64,000 nucleotides of DNA from Sepioteuthis lessoniana (GCA_963585895.1 OY757934.1:39164510-39228509), one strand, 5' to 3'. Numbered from the stretch's first letter, positions 10,006-20,526 are shown. Notes: generated by a model from the sequence alone, not told the origin. Numbers and translations: made by a program.

Positions 10006-11094
10006 ATAACCTAGAGCAGTCTTTTACACTAGTGTTCATTAGTAACAAAGTATCACATAAGGACACTTCTGCTGCTGAGGGGAAAGACCAATGTACCAAT
10101 GCCTGATATGGTCTGAGGTTAAAGAATCAATTTTAATAAGTCTTACAAAACTATCCCCATCCACCCCCCAAAAAACTTTCCAGATTTAACTCACATACTG
10201 ATGTAATATCATGCCAATTTTTTTCTTTCTTGAATATACTTAGAATCTAAATGGTGCCAAAAATGGTCTAACCTTTGAAGATGTTAGTGGGAGGAATTTG
10301 TTCATTGACATTTCTGTTTTCAGAATTGACATTTGTAATCAACTCAAGTTCAAAATGTCATGTGCATATTTAAATTTTCTTTTGCACAGATTCAATTCAC
10401 GGCTGTTGCGTTATTTAGACCCAGTTTCTGCTCACCTTAATGTTTTTTTGTTCTGTTGTTTTTTTTTGTTTTTTTTTTGTTGTTTTTTTTTGTTTGTTTT
10501 TGTTTTTCAATTTGTGAAAAGTGTGTTGGCATTTTTCAAAAACAGATGATTCAAAACAGAGTATTACACTAACAGAACAATAGCAATTTTCAAAAGTGAA
10601 GAATTCGAAGAAAATATGATAATTAAAAAGACGGGCTAAGATAGACAGATATACAGACAAACTGGAATAGATAAACAGACTGACTTAGATAACTTGACTG
10701 AGATAGATAGATAGATAGATATATTTGGACAGAAGGAGGTATGAAAAGACATAGATAGATAGATAGATAGACTGAGTTTTTTTTTTGCGTAGAGAACCAA
10801 TTTTGAAGATCTATTTCTTAGACTAAAATGGATGGTCAGTTTATAGATGGGAAATAATTTTATAGAGTTTAGATCCAAACATATTTGGAAGGATAAAGAG
10901 CAACCCTTGGCCTCAAAAATTAAAACTTTTGACAAATGATTTTGTGACCATAAATCAAGAATCAATCTTATTGTGATGATCATGGGGAAGTGAACTCCAT
11001 AAGCAGAGTTCAAATCCTAACCAAGGCAGTTTTTGTTTCTCTTCATGCTAATACGCATGGGAAAAGCATGAATACATATCTTCTTCCCCGAGCT
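10006..11094. other. Unassigned AT-rich DNA with (GATA)n tracts
   Basis: The notable content is a long poly-T/GTTTT stretch at 10442-10508 and GATAGATA tracts at about 10700-10770. Open frames on both strands across these are low-complexity. No gene is recognised. Confidence 0.55.
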
Positions 11095-11357
11095 CTAGAG
11101 AAACTCTTCCATGAGCAGAATTTGACACAAGGCCAATTTTTCAGTGAAGTAGAGCTGATTTGAATTTAGAGTTTTCCTTCTCCTATACTGGTTTCTTTAC
11201 CAAGGCTAATGAACCCATTCTGCACAACTATCTACACATAAATGAAAGAAGAAGAGTATTACACAAAGTGAAACAAACAGCTTCATCTAGGATTTGAACT
11301 TGAATCGCCAGTTTCATTTTCTTTGAGAATAACTGTTACACTAAGCGCTCCTCCTCT
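11095..11357 (-). repeat. SINE-B, diverged
   Basis: Read in reverse it keeps the SINE-B order: a GTTACAGTTATTCTC head remnant, CAAGTTCAAATCCTAGATG, TAGGAGAAGGAAAACTCTAA and the GCCTTGTGTCAAATTCTGC end. It is one of the oldest-looking copies. Confidence 0.7.
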
Positions 11358-11395
11358 TTTATGACATGTATGTCTGTGAAATTTCTCAGATGTAT

Positions 11396-11450
11396 GGTTT
11401 GGTTTCTTTGTTTAATGGTCTATCAACTTTTGTTGGTTATTTAATCCTAT
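11396..11450 (-). repeat. SINE-C tail, left part of a split copy
   Basis: GGTTTGGTTTCTTTGTTTAA, then TCTATCAAC and GTTGGTTATTTAATCC, is the inverted SINE-C tail. The copy resumes at 11726 beyond a SINE-B insertion. The phrase around GTTGGTTATTTAATCC is duplicated at the far side and looks like a long target-site duplication. Confidence 0.75.
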
Positions 11451-11725
11451 TTACCAACCCTCCGCTCGGGCAGGATTTAAGCAGAGATTAACAAGTTTGA
11501 ATTCAGAGTTTTCCTTCTCCTAGACTAGTTGCCTCGCCAAGGCTGAAGATCCCAGTCTGTCCTACTATTTACCCATAGCTGGAGAGGGAATAATTGGATT
11601 TATACCTTTCCCAAGGGTATTAGTGCTATGTGAAATGCAATCAGTCCCGTCCAATAAGATTTGAACTCGTCTCGCCGTGTCCATTTCCTACGACGATAAC
11701 CATTACACCACGGGCACCTCCATCT
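11450..11725 (-). repeat. SINE-B, inserted in SINE-C
   Basis: A complete reverse-oriented SINE-B, from TTTACCAACCCTCCGCTCGG to ACCACGGGCACCTCC. The flanks TTTTGTTGGTTATTTAATCC and CTTTGTGGGTTATTTAATGC form an imperfect ~20-bp duplication, as expected for LINE-driven insertion. Confidence 0.85.
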
Positions 11726-11920
11726 TTGTGGGTTATTTAATGCCAAAGCAATCCTTGTCGAACAATAGTGGTACTATTTTACCCATATCTTGGTGGATAA
11801 AAGGGTTCATATCTATATCAAGTGTATAAGTCCAAAAGTGAAATTAATAACTTAATCGGAGTTTGAACTCACTCAGATATCTCCGTCCAACACATTAGCC
11901 ACAACACCATAAGGACTCAC
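11726..11920 (-). repeat. SINE-C, right part of a split copy
   Basis: It continues from the tail at 11396: GGTTATTTAATGCCAAAGCA, TGGTACTATTTTACCCATA, a degraded GTTTGAACTCACTC box B region and a CATTAGCCACAACACCAT head. Confidence 0.8.
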
Positions 11921-11967
11921 CTTAGTAGTATGAAAGTTTGTGAGAGACAGTATTGCCTATTGATAAG

Positions 11968-12228
11968 TAAAGTAAAGTTGTCAACCGTAGTCGAGGGCGA
12001 CCCAAGGGCTCCCTTTTCATTAACTACTACCCTGAGGAGTTATGGAGGGCACTACTCCGTTCCTTGGATTGCTCTACTTTACCCTTGATCTGTGCCTTAT
12101 AATGCTAAGTGTTAAGCAGGCGGCATCAAGTACCATTTTTGAGTCCTTGGTATGACTCGATTTGGGATTGAACTCCGGTCTCCCGGGCCATTAACTAACA
12201 CTCTATCCTCTAGACCAATGGGACTGGT
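11968..12228 (-). repeat. SINE-A
   Basis: A full reverse copy, from GTAAAGTAAAGTTGTCAACC through GACTCGATTTGGGATTGAAC to the head TCTAGACCAATGGGACTGG. Short frames on both strands are translations of the SINE. Confidence 0.9.
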
Positions 12229-12444
12229 AAATAAAAAGTTAATTTTCATCAGAAGCAAAGATACCCAAATTTTATTATTTTTAATTGAACGCCATGCAAT
12301 CAAGGCGGATTTTATTAGGTATTATCTATTACCAAACTTTTCAGCACAAAAACTTGAGATCAAAAACATCATAACACCTCTATAGCTGGAAATATAATGA
12401 TATGAAGATATATCAGGGATATACTTACTTTTGGATTGCTAAGT

Positions 12445-12665
12445 AAGAATGAACTCATAAACGACTTTCTCCTATCAATTGCTTCACACGGATGTGCAAG
12501 TGTTGGACGACCAACTGGAACCAATCTAAAACAGCTCAGTACGGACACAGGATGTAGTCTAGAGGACCTGCTGGAGGCGATGCCTGATGAAGACTAATGG
12601 CGAGAGAGAGATAGAGAGAGTCAAGGAAAGCTGTAGCAGCAGCACGACATCATGTTGATGCTGAT
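12445..12665 (+). mobile_element. RTE-like LINE 3' end
   Basis: The DNA follows the family's C-terminal code: GAACTCATAAACGACTTTC (D-E-L-I region), GCAAGTGTTGGACGACCAAC, CAGTACGGACACAGGATGTA, then CGAGAGAGAGATAGAGAGAG and GCACGACATCATG. It is strongly decayed. It is joined to a minus D element, and the join recurs inverted at 14590-14985. Confidence 0.75.
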
Positions 12666-13075
12666 GATATCTTTATTCCTTTATTTATTTATGACAGGCC
12701 AACTCTTACTGGGTTACTTAATGCTAGTTTCAGTCTTATACGGTTTCACGTATTCCAATCTAATAATAATAATTCTCAAACTGATCCATTTGGGCCATTA
12801 ATAGGATGTTGACAGGTACGACTTCTCTGAATTACTCCACACTGACCAGACCCTCAGAACTTTTGCCTCACCACTGAATGTATTCAATTTTCATCATACA
12901 ACGTGTGAAAGCACGTACAATACTCTGTCCTCGTCAGCCGCCATCCAGGGTGATAATACAGTTTTTGTTATCCACTGGATGTATTTTAGTGTCATACTCA
13001 AGACAACCTATTTGGGAGGGTCTTATCTTTCTGCAGGAAATCCAGTTGGCATATTATCTGCCCTACCAACGGTGT
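12666..13075 (-). repeat. Repeat D, left arm of inverted duplication
   Basis: In reverse orientation it carries GACAGGTACGACTTCTCTGA, CATCCAGGGTGATAATACAG, TATTTTAGTGTCATACTC and TCTTTCTGCAGGAAATCCAG. The first ~240 bp match the reverse complement of 14650-14890 almost base for base. Confidence 0.75.
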
Positions 13076-13139
13076 TAGTTTATTTGCAAAACCCATTATT
13101 ATCATAATATATTTTAACAAATGCTTAACATAACATTTA

Positions 13140-13345
13140 CCGTCGTAGGAAATGGAACCTGCAACGTGAGTTTAAACCCTGGATGATGATGTTTGTGTTT
13201 CATCTCATGGTAAAGGTATGAATCCATATTTTTTTTAGCTATGGGTAAATAGTAGGGCAGATTGGGTTCTTTAGCCTTAAAAGGAAACAAGTCTAGAAGG
13301 AAAACCCTGAATTTAAACCAACTGTACTCAGCTTAAAAATTGACC
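13140..13345 (+). repeat. SINE-B, diverged, 5'-truncated
   Basis: It holds CGTCGTAGGAAATGGAACC, GGTAAAGGTATGAATCC, GCTATGGGTAAATAGTAGGG and GAAGGAAAACCCTGAATTTA. It lies inside the spacer of the 12.4-15.0 kb inverted duplication. Confidence 0.75.
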
Positions 13346-13924
13346 TTTTGTTGAATTCTACCAGTGGTTGATAGGCTAGGGAAATACATTCTTTAATGAA
13401 ACAGAAGTTCTGGGCCAGTGCTTTTCTTAAATTATTTCTCATCTTACAAACAATGCCTTCCGATTCCGCAATTAAAAACTTTCCTGGGTGACCCTTATAC
13501 AATGAATCAGATAAAATGAATCCATAAACCTCTTCAAGGTCGTGAGATAGTGTTTTGATCAAAACTTCTTTTTTTTCTGAAAGGCTGACAGTTTCCACTG
13601 ACCTGAAACAGGAGAAGGCCATGCAACAAGGCAATAACTGTAGTTAACGTGGGAAGCCCGCAAACAAACGCTTAATATTCTCCTGCAGAGGCAAACATTA
13701 TAAAAGGGATGTGTGATGTAATTTACCAAGCTACTGACACAAAAACATTTTTCCTTTTCATGTGGCAATTTAAATCAGAAAATGACACAGTCGGACTCTC
13801 TTTATTCACCTTTCAGGAATCTGTCCAAACTTTTTGTATTTGTTTTTAATCAGAATTATGGTTAATAATGATATTGTTCTACTGTTACCAGCATTCTGTA
13901 AAAACAAGTTTTTCTATAAAATAC
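13346..13924. other. Unassigned DNA
   Basis: Minus-strand frames of 113 and 69 residues (13293-13634 and 13559-13768) show no recognisable domain. The first overlaps SINE-B at its C-terminal end. I do not call a gene. Confidence 0.45.
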
Positions 13925-14335
13925 CTTAGCTCTGTTGCTGAGGATTAAAATATGCTGATTATATCCCCTGTAAAAGGTTAAGACTTCCCTGCCAAAAAAA
14001 TATATAGGGAGTCCTGGATATGACAGTAGACAGCATCTGATGATTAGACTCCAAGTCTGGAGATATGGAGAGAGAGGAGTACTCCTTCATTGCTATTACT
14101 CTCAGGTTCACTCTGAACTGAAATGCTAGTACCTGTTTGGGTTCTATCTATGAGTCAAATAGAACTATTTCTAAATTATTTGTTTTCGATCAAACCATGT
14201 GCAAAAAAAACTCTTAAGAAACAGCAACACAAAGAAATGAAATAAGAAACACAATGAACATGATTCCCTAACCTCTAGGCATAAAATAACCCAAGACCGG
14301 TTGACATACCATTAAAATCATTTAATCAATCATCT
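13925..14335 (+). repeat. Repeat D2
   Basis: The landmarks occur in order: GGAGTCCTGGATATGACAG, AGTACTCCTTCATTGCTATT, TGGGTTCTATCTATGAGTCA, AAACTCTTAAGAAACAGCAA, ATTCCCTAACCTCTAGGC and CATAAAATAACCCAAGACC. The tail ends ATTAAAATCATTTAATC. Confidence 0.85.
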
Positions 14336-14589
14336 AAAATACCTAATATTATGACGTAAACTTACTTTATTCTGACTTTATCTTCTTTACATGAATTTTA
14401 ACAGGATGACGAGCATTTTTTTTTTTTGTAAAGAATGAAATAAACTCATTTAATTCTGACTCTATATTTTTTACCATGATATTTTCATAGAAAACCCTGA
14501 TATTCTGTAGAATGCCAATCATTTTTTGGCAAAGTATTTCATGATCATTTTTTAATTCTATCCTTGCGTACTTTACCTCAGGTAGAGCC

Positions 14590-14890
14590 AACTGCATCTC
14601 CCGCAGAAAGATAATTTGAAAAATTGGTTGTCTTGAGTATGAATACATCCAGTTGTGAGGCAAAAGTTCTGAAGGTCTGGTCAGGGTGGAGTACCTCTTT
14701 GTTGCTACCATTACTCTCAGGGTCACTCTAATTCAGAGAAGTCGTACCTGTCAACATCCCATTAATGGGCCAAATGGATCAGTTTGAGAATTATTATTAT
14801 TAGATTGGAATACATGAAACCGTATAAGACTGAAACTAGCATTAGGTTACCCAGTAAGAGTTGGCCTGCCATAAATAAATAAATGAATGA
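14590..14890 (+). repeat. Repeat D, right arm of inverted duplication
   Basis: A D body (GGTGGAGTACCTCTTTGTTG, TTACTCTCAGGGTCACTC) followed by CAAATGGATCAGTTTGAGAA and a stretch identical in reverse to 12700-12800, including AATACATGAAACCGTATAAG. Confidence 0.75.
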
Positions 14891-14939
14891 AGATATCACC
14901 AGCATCAACATGATGTCGTGCTGCTACCACAGATTTCCT

Positions 14940-14942
<3 letters not shown>
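14885..14942 (-). mobile_element. RTE-like LINE extreme 3' end
   Basis: ATCAACATGATGTCGTGCTG then TTTCCTTGACTC is the reverse of the RTE terminus at 12630-12660. The GAGAGA phrase of the LINE end has expanded into the adjoining (CT)n tract. Confidence 0.75.

Positions 14943-14980
<38 letters not shown>
14943..14980. repeat. (CT)n microsatellite grown from an RTE end
   Basis: About 38 bp of CT repeats occupy the position of the short GAGAGAG phrase in other RTE copies, so the LINE end probably seeded this tract. Confidence 0.9.
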
Positions 14981-15127
14981 CTCAGGTAGAGCTTTTTCAG
15001 TTATGAGTGAGAAATATTTCAGGTGTGTTACTTAAGTCAAATCTGATTATATTTTATAAATATCATTTTATCTTTTTTTTTCTATGTGGGTGAATCATAA
15101 ACGACTTGGAAAATAATATTCAATTTT

Positions 15128-15395
15128 TTATTAGTTTAGTTTAGTTTAGTTTGGTTTAGTTTAGTTTCTGTGTTTAATGGCATATCGACCTCTGTAGGTT
15201 ATTTAATGCCAAAGCCATTCTGCTAGAAGAACAGATGTGGTGCTATTTAACCCATAGCTGGGAGGATAAGGGGGTTCATACCTTTACCAAGGGTATTTGC
15301 CCGAAAGTGAACGTAATAGCGCAACTGGAGTACGAACTCGCTTACTACAATTCCGCAGTCCATCGCTTTAACTATTACACCACGAGGACACCCCC
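15128..15395 (-). repeat. SINE-C, full length
   Basis: On the plus strand it starts with a (TTTAG)n-like tail, then the inverted tail stem (TGGCATATCGACCTC, GGTTATTTAATGCCAAAGCC). It continues through TTAACCCATAGCTGGGAGG, GTTCATACCTTTACC and GGTATTTGCCCGAAAGTGA to a box B (GGAGTACGAACTC) and head (TTACACCACGAGGACACC). One of the best SINE-C copies. Confidence 0.9.
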
Positions 15396-15572
15396 TAATT
15401 TTTTCATAGTAATTAATTTGAATCACTTGGAGTTTTATAATGTTTCCTTCAGGACGTGATCTTCGTCGAGTCTTTATAATGTTTTCACTCTCGTACCATG
15501 TCGAATACGGAGTAAAGGATACTGAATAGAGTACTGGCTGCTAACGCAGTGCTATATCCCATAGAATACTTC

Positions 15573-15907
15573 GATATTTGATGCACGCCCCACCTTACGG
15601 GCATGTATGGCACAAGGTCTTTTTTAGGTGGGACCTGGCGCAGGGCCGTAGCCCACACGCGCCCGGAGTTTGCCAAAAATGCCCTCGGCCCCGTCGGCAT
15701 TCCCCTTATTAGGGGCGCCTCAAGCGCCGGGCAATGAACCCAACCCCCCTCGAAAGGGGGTAAAAGCCTGGGGGGAAGGCCCCCTGAAGCCGAAGGAAAT
15801 CTCCAGGTACCGAGACACACTCGGCCAGATCCGTGCCGCAGATAACACGGCCGGCCGAAGTGCAACCCGACACCTGGAGAGGTTCAGATCGAGATTGATC
15901 TGCCCAA
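15573..15907. mobile_element. GC-rich 335-bp insertion with 15-bp target duplication
   Basis: CCCATAGAATACTTC flanks both sides exactly (15558-15572 and 15908-15922). The insert is much richer in G and C than the surrounding DNA. It contains small GC stems such as CCCCTTATTAGGGG and CCCCCTCGAAAGGGGG. The duplication length suits a non-LTR retroelement end or a retrocopied structured RNA. No poly-A tail or known family phrase is visible, and the overlapping frames share no recognisable domain. Confidence 0.8.
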
Positions 15908-15924
15908 CCCATAGAATACTTCAC

Positions 15925-16153
15925 TGCAGACTTCTGTTCGAATGATTTATATATTTACTATTCCTAGTCACGTGATCCCAGTGGCACAATCCATTTCAAC
16001 GGGTGTGTTAGTTGCCTGGAGATCCGTGTTCGACCACATGGATCGGTATTGACACATTCTTCTTACATAGCATTAATTTTTCCTTAATTTTCAAATGAAA
16101 TAATACAATTGAATGTGAAACCCAATTTTTTTTTTTTTCAGTAACAGCAAACA
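15925..16153. other. Short unassigned stretch, possible tRNA-like fragment
   Basis: CCCAGTGGCACAATCC followed downstream by GATCCGTGTTCGACCAC hints at a degraded tRNA-derived head near 15970-16035. No known body follows. Confidence 0.3.
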
Positions 16154-16155
16154 TA

Positions 16156-16370
16156 CATGGGTCGTCCAAAAAGTTCTAAGCCTCCCACAGATAGAAAGAG
16201 CCAGAGCTGAATATTTTTCTTGCTAGGACACACTACCATTTCTTAAAAAACTAGAAAAAGTAATTCAAATTTTTTTTTTTTTTTTGTCGGATAAGAAATG
16301 AGTCACGATAAAAATATTCAGATGTACGCTTCTTTCTGGGAGAGGCTGAGAACTTTTTGAATGACACCCG
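16156..16370. mobile_element. MITE G (mariner-type)
   Basis: The ends are inverted repeats of about 55 bp with the core CAAAAAGTTCTAAGCCTC at the left and GAGGCTGAGAACTTTTTGAA at the right. A TA dinucleotide flanks each side (16154-16155 and 16371-16372). It has no coding content. A related copy is at 28679-28888. Confidence 0.85.
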
Positions 16371-16372
16371 TA

Positions 16373-17028
16373 TTTTCACAGATTGAAGAAGAAGAATGGA
16401 CTGAAATAGGGAAAACTAATTAAAGTAACATAATAAGAAATTCTATTGTTATGATAACATAGATGATGTTCTACTGAGTAATTGCCATAACAATGGAATT
16501 TCTCATTTGAGATTGTGTGACTGCTAATTGTCAGAAGTATTTGAAGAATTCAAAAAATAAAAATCTAGAGGTAAAATTAATGCAACTGAGACACAGAGAC
16601 ATTTTTTTATTCTCCTTTATTTTCTTAAAAGATTAATAACATAAAAAAATATAATATAATTGATATGAAAATATAACATAACATGAAATAACACTTGATA
16701 CAACTTGACTAGAATTGAACACAATGCTGAAAGACTCCTAGTTTTGTCAACCCGCTAAAGCAAGTTACCTTTCCTCACTAGTAGTGCGTTTAAATCAGTT
16801 TTTTTTCTACCAAGGCCAGAAATCCCAGTCTACCTAATTCATATGCTAATGGCATGTCAGAGAATACTTGAAATTTAAATCACCATACATGATATGAGAC
16901 ACAGGAACATATTAGTTGTACTCTCATTTCAGTTAGTATTTTCAGAAAAAATAGTTTTAGTGTATTTAATCAAGAAAGGTTAAGAACAACATGAGGTAGA
17001 GGGTAAAATTGTTGCTTACAATAGAGAT
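16373..17028. other. Unassigned AT-rich DNA
   Basis: Only an ATAACA/ATAATA-rich tract near 16635-16690 stands out. No gene is visible. Confidence 0.5.
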
Positions 17029-17288
17029 AAGTAAGTTGAGTAAAGTTGGCAGCTGTAGTCGAGTATGACCTGAAGGCTCCCTTTTTAATAGCTACTACAC
17101 CAAGGTGTAGGGGAGTGCACTACTCCATTCCCTGGATTGTTCCACTTTACCCTTGATCTTTTCCTTATAATGCTAAGTGTTAAGCAAAGCGGCATCAAGT
17201 GCCATTTTTTGAGTCTTTGGTATGAATCGACCAGGGATTGAAACCAGGTCTCCCATACCATTGGCAAACGCTCAACTCATTAGACCCT
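17029..17288 (-). repeat. SINE-A
   Basis: A full reverse copy, from AGTTGAGTAAAGTTGGCAGC through ACTACACCAAGGTGTAGG and CGACCAGGGATTGAAACC to the head CAAACGCTCAACTCATTAGA. Confidence 0.9.
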
Positions 17289-18145
17289 AAACTTCACATA
17301 TAAGAGGCAGAGCAATTTTTTTAGCATTTTTTTTTCAAGTATATGCTATCGAATATGGAAGTTAAAAATGATTCATAGAAAGATTTTTCTGAAGCTATGC
17401 TAAAGTTTTTTGTGTATGAGTCCCCAAATATCACAGCCAAATGGAAAACCTCATGGACTTGATTTTTTTCCACAGATAAGGACTTGATCTCAGGCTATAA
17501 CATAAACTATTTGAAGTTTTTATTCAAACTCTAGAATCATTTTAGTCACCTGACCGAAATCATCCAATCAGAGCCATGCACTCAGATTGACATTGAGTTC
17601 AAACTGTCCATCAGATTGATACCTGAATCTCTCCATGTTTAACAGTTCAGGACTTAATTTAGAAACAACCAATCTATTATGTAATATTACCATCAGTAAA
17701 TCTAACCACCCAAAGCTACCCAAAATGAGAAATTCATAAATTTTAAAAAGCCACTGATACAATCTTCCAGAATTACCAATATTCTAGGCCTTTTTAAATT
17801 TGTTAAATTCCTCATTTCAAGCAAAGAACTGTATCATTTCATTCTGAATTGTAAAACTGTTCTTACTGATTATCCAATAGCTCATTAGGATTTTAAAAAA
17901 ACAAAAACAACATTAAATTCCTTCTGAAATCTGATTACAAAAATACTGACCTAAAACAAATATATTTTGATGATTGTGGAGAATGGGTTCAAAAAACAAA
18001 AATTACCATATTAACCTCAGATAAGATCAGATTGAAGCTGACTCAAGATATAAACAACATAAATAACAGCCTAGAGCTCAATGGTTGCCAGGAGTCCCCA
18101 AGAGAACTTGATTTTTTTTTTTTTTTGTGATTTATTATATCTACA
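17289..18145. other. Unassigned AT-rich DNA
   Basis: No shared repeat and no gene. A poly-T run at 18112-18126 borders the next SINE-B and may be part of its insertion site. Confidence 0.5.
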
Positions 18146-18388
18146 AACAGGATATGACACAAGGTCAATTTCTTAGCAGAGCACAGCTGCTTTTGAGAAC
18201 TAAGTTTTCCTTCTTTTGACTGGTTGTCATGCCAAGGCTAAAGAACTCAGTATGCCCTACCATTTTGGGGGTGGAGGAGAGATAGATTAATTCCTTTTCC
18301 AAGTGTAACACAAACAGCTTCATGTAGGATTTGAACTTGGCTCACTGAGAATCCATTTCCTCTAATAATAACCATTACATCCAGGGTT
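18146..18388 (-). repeat. SINE-B, diverged
   Basis: The reverse copy retains GATATGACACAAGGTCAATT, TAAGTTTTCCTTCTTTTGAC, a CCTTTTCCAAGTG core, GTAGGATTTGAACTTGG and CCATTTCCTCTAATAATAAC. Confidence 0.8.
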
Positions 18389-18540
18389 CTTTCAAAGTCT
18401 TCAAGTAATATTTGAAGTTCATATAAAAAAAAGAATGTTGGAGACCTCTGACATGGATTCCTCTGAGTTTTATGCCATCCTCTCACCTCTGAGCTATGCC
18501 CACAAGAGCAAAGGCAAGGTTCTTGTGTTAATACAATGAT

Positions 18541-18750
18541 TACAGTTTTGTATTTTCTTCTCCTACAATGGTTGCCATACCAAGGCTAAAGAGTCCAGTC
18601 TGTTATTTTATTGAGTTACTTATAACTGGAGAGGAGACGAGATGGATTCATGCCTTTCCCAAGGGCATTTGTATCAAGTAAAATGCAAACAGTTTTGGCC
18701 AGAATTTGTATTTGGTTCATTGAGTTCATTTCCTATGATGATGATAAAAT
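18541..18750 (-). repeat. SINE-B, partial
   Basis: TTCTTCTCCTACAATGGTTG, CATGCCTTTCCCAAGGGC and TTCATTTCCTATGATGATG mark it. Both ends are missing. Confidence 0.75.
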
Positions 18751-18754
18751 CATC

Positions 18755-19270
18755 TTTTTTTCCCCTCGAGCATCATCACAAGATGTTGTATTTTGTTGTT
18801 CTTTTTAAGCTCATATGACTGGGCAGGAAGTTGTTGTTACTTATCGGAAAGTAGAAAAACAGATTTTAAAGTAAAGTAAGTTCCAATTCAATTTACTGTA
18901 AGAATGAAGAGGGTGGAGTATTATTCACAACCACATCTGTGTGTCTGTCTTTTAAAAAAAGGTCAGATAAAAACATTCGTGCCAAATCCTACAAAAGATT
19001 CATTTTATTCCTTTGTATTTAAGATGAAATCAAACTAAAATTCTTATAAATTTCCACTACAAATGCTGCGTTGGCGGTGGTTGACCAAAGTTTGGTGTTA
19101 AGTTTTATATTGTTGCTCTCTTCTTGGTATTTTTTTGTTTTTACAGGATGGGGTTGCAAACTCCAAACTTGACCCTCCTACTTTCAAATCTTGGTTTCAG
19201 ACCAACGTTGGCAGAATTAGATAAAAATTAACATTAATAAAATGGTAGTAATAATCAAATATATAAAATA
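18755..19270. other. Unassigned DNA
   Basis: No gene or shared family. ACAGGATGGGGTTGCAAACT near 19143 resembles part of the SINE-B-like stretch at 38950, at too low a match to call. Confidence 0.4.
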
Positions 19271-19277
19271 GGTTACT

Positions 19278-19540
19278 TTCATTGACCGAGTGGGTAGAGT
19301 GTTCGCCAATAGTCCTGGAGACCGGGGTTCAATCCCAAGTCGAGTCATACCAAAGACTTTTAAAATGGAACTTGATACCTCCTTACTTAACACTCAGCAA
19401 TATAAGGTACGTATCAAGGGTAAAGTGGAGCAATCCGGGGAAAGGAGTAGCACCCTCCTCTACAACTCGGTGTAGTAGCTACTGAAAAGGGAGCCTTTGG
19501 GTCGCCCTCGACTACAGTCGCCAACTTTACTTTACTTTTA
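19278..19540 (+). repeat. SINE-A, full length
   Basis: Head GACCGAGTGGGTAGAGTG, box B GGGGTTCAATCCCAAG, body CTCAGCAATATAAGGTACG and GGTGTAGTAGCTACTGAAAA, tail CGCCAACTTTACTTTACTT. Two overlapping frames here are only SINE translations. Confidence 0.9.
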
Positions 19541-19547
19541 AACAGGG

Positions 19548-19862
19548 TGTTTTAGAATAATCAGTATCATTTTGTAATCTAATAACTTGACCAATTCTTA
19601 TTCAAATGTGCAGGAACAACTCAAAATTCTACATTTAATGTTTTATGATTTTTTCTTATCAGGTATAGAAATAACATTCATTCAAAAAAAGGTGCAGGCT
19701 GTTTAGATATTAAACTTAGAATTTTCAGTTTTTTCTACACATACTGTTAAAATTTGAGATCATTTGATTGAGAATTGGTCAAGTTATGAGATAACAAAAT
19801 GATATAAATTTTTCTGAAACATACTGTACATCTCAAATATCAATTTTTTTTAAAACAACTTG
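19548..19862. mobile_element. Element E, second copy
   Basis: The left end ACAGGGTGTTTTAGAATAAT and ATAACTTGACCAATTCTTAT pair with the inverted right end (GAATTGGTCAAGTTATGAGA, then CTGAAACATACTGTACATC). It holds about one copy of the 37-bp terminal unit that is repeated six times at 9781-10005. Confidence 0.75.
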
Positions 19863-19982
19863 TATGTTGGTCATGCAATCTTGTCTCACTACAAAGTAAT
19901 GACAAATTCTGATATTGTTATGACTCCATGACACTTGAAGCAAAAGAAAATGAAAGATTAGATAAGAAGACTACATCATTTG

Positions 19983-19983
19983 A

Positions 19984-20033
<50 letters not shown>

Positions 20034-20065
20034 ACCTATTGCTTTCTTATTGCTCTCTTTCACAG

Positions 20066-20129
<64 letters not shown>

Positions 20130-20132
20130 TTT
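19983..20132. repeat. (CT)n / (CA)n / (CT)n microsatellite block
   Basis: Two long pyrimidine tracts are separated by a (CA)n tract and a short unique segment. Frames here are low-complexity. Confidence 0.95.
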
Positions 20133-20149
20133 TTTCTCTCTTGACATAA

Positions 20150-20246
20150 CTTGTATCCTGGATATGACACTGAACTGCATCTGATGGTGAGGCTCCAGTT
20201 TTGGAGCTTCGAAGAGTGTAAAGTCTCACCTCTTCATTTCCATTAC
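20150..20246 (+). repeat. Repeat D, left part of the composite's target
   Basis: GTATCCTGGATATGACACTG, TGATGGTGAGGCTCCAG and the start of the CTTCATTTCCATTAC body. The copy resumes at 20950 past the insertion, with the 20 bp CACCTCTTCATTTCCATTAC duplicated. Confidence 0.85.
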
Positions 20247-20526
20247 CATATTTACCAACCCCTCCACTCGGGCAGGATATGACACAAGGTCAGTTTTAAA
20301 GCAGAGTTTAACAGGTTTGAATTCAGAGTTTTCCTTCTCCTAGACTAGTTGCCTCACCAAAGCTGAAGAACCTAGTTTACCCATAGCTGGAGGGAGAATA
20401 ATTGGATTCATACCTTTCCCAAGGGTATTAGTGCTATGTGAAATGCAATCAGTCTTGTCCAGGATTTGAACTCGTGTCGCCGTGTCCATTTCCTACGACA
20501 ATAACGACTACACCACGGGCACCTCC
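20247..20526 (-). repeat. SINE-B, full, 3' part of the composite
   Basis: It runs from TTTACCAACCCCTCCACTCG to CTACACCACGGGCACCTCC, in reverse. It forms the 3' (priming) end of the composite, which agrees with SINE-B being the part recognised by the retrotransposition machinery. Confidence 0.85.

Noticed and set aside
13293-13634. 113-residue minus-strand frame
   Set aside because: Its C-terminal end is SINE-B sequence; no recognised domain.
15485-15945. Overlapping 126-, 91- and 71-residue frames in the GC-rich insert
   Set aside because: Three frames on both strands are open because the GC-rich insert lacks AT-rich stops. Two of them cross the insert borders into flanking DNA, and no recognised domain is present.
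19971-20229. Arg/Glu-repeat and Ser/Leu-repeat proteins
   Set aside because: They come entirely from (CT)n and (CA)n tracts.
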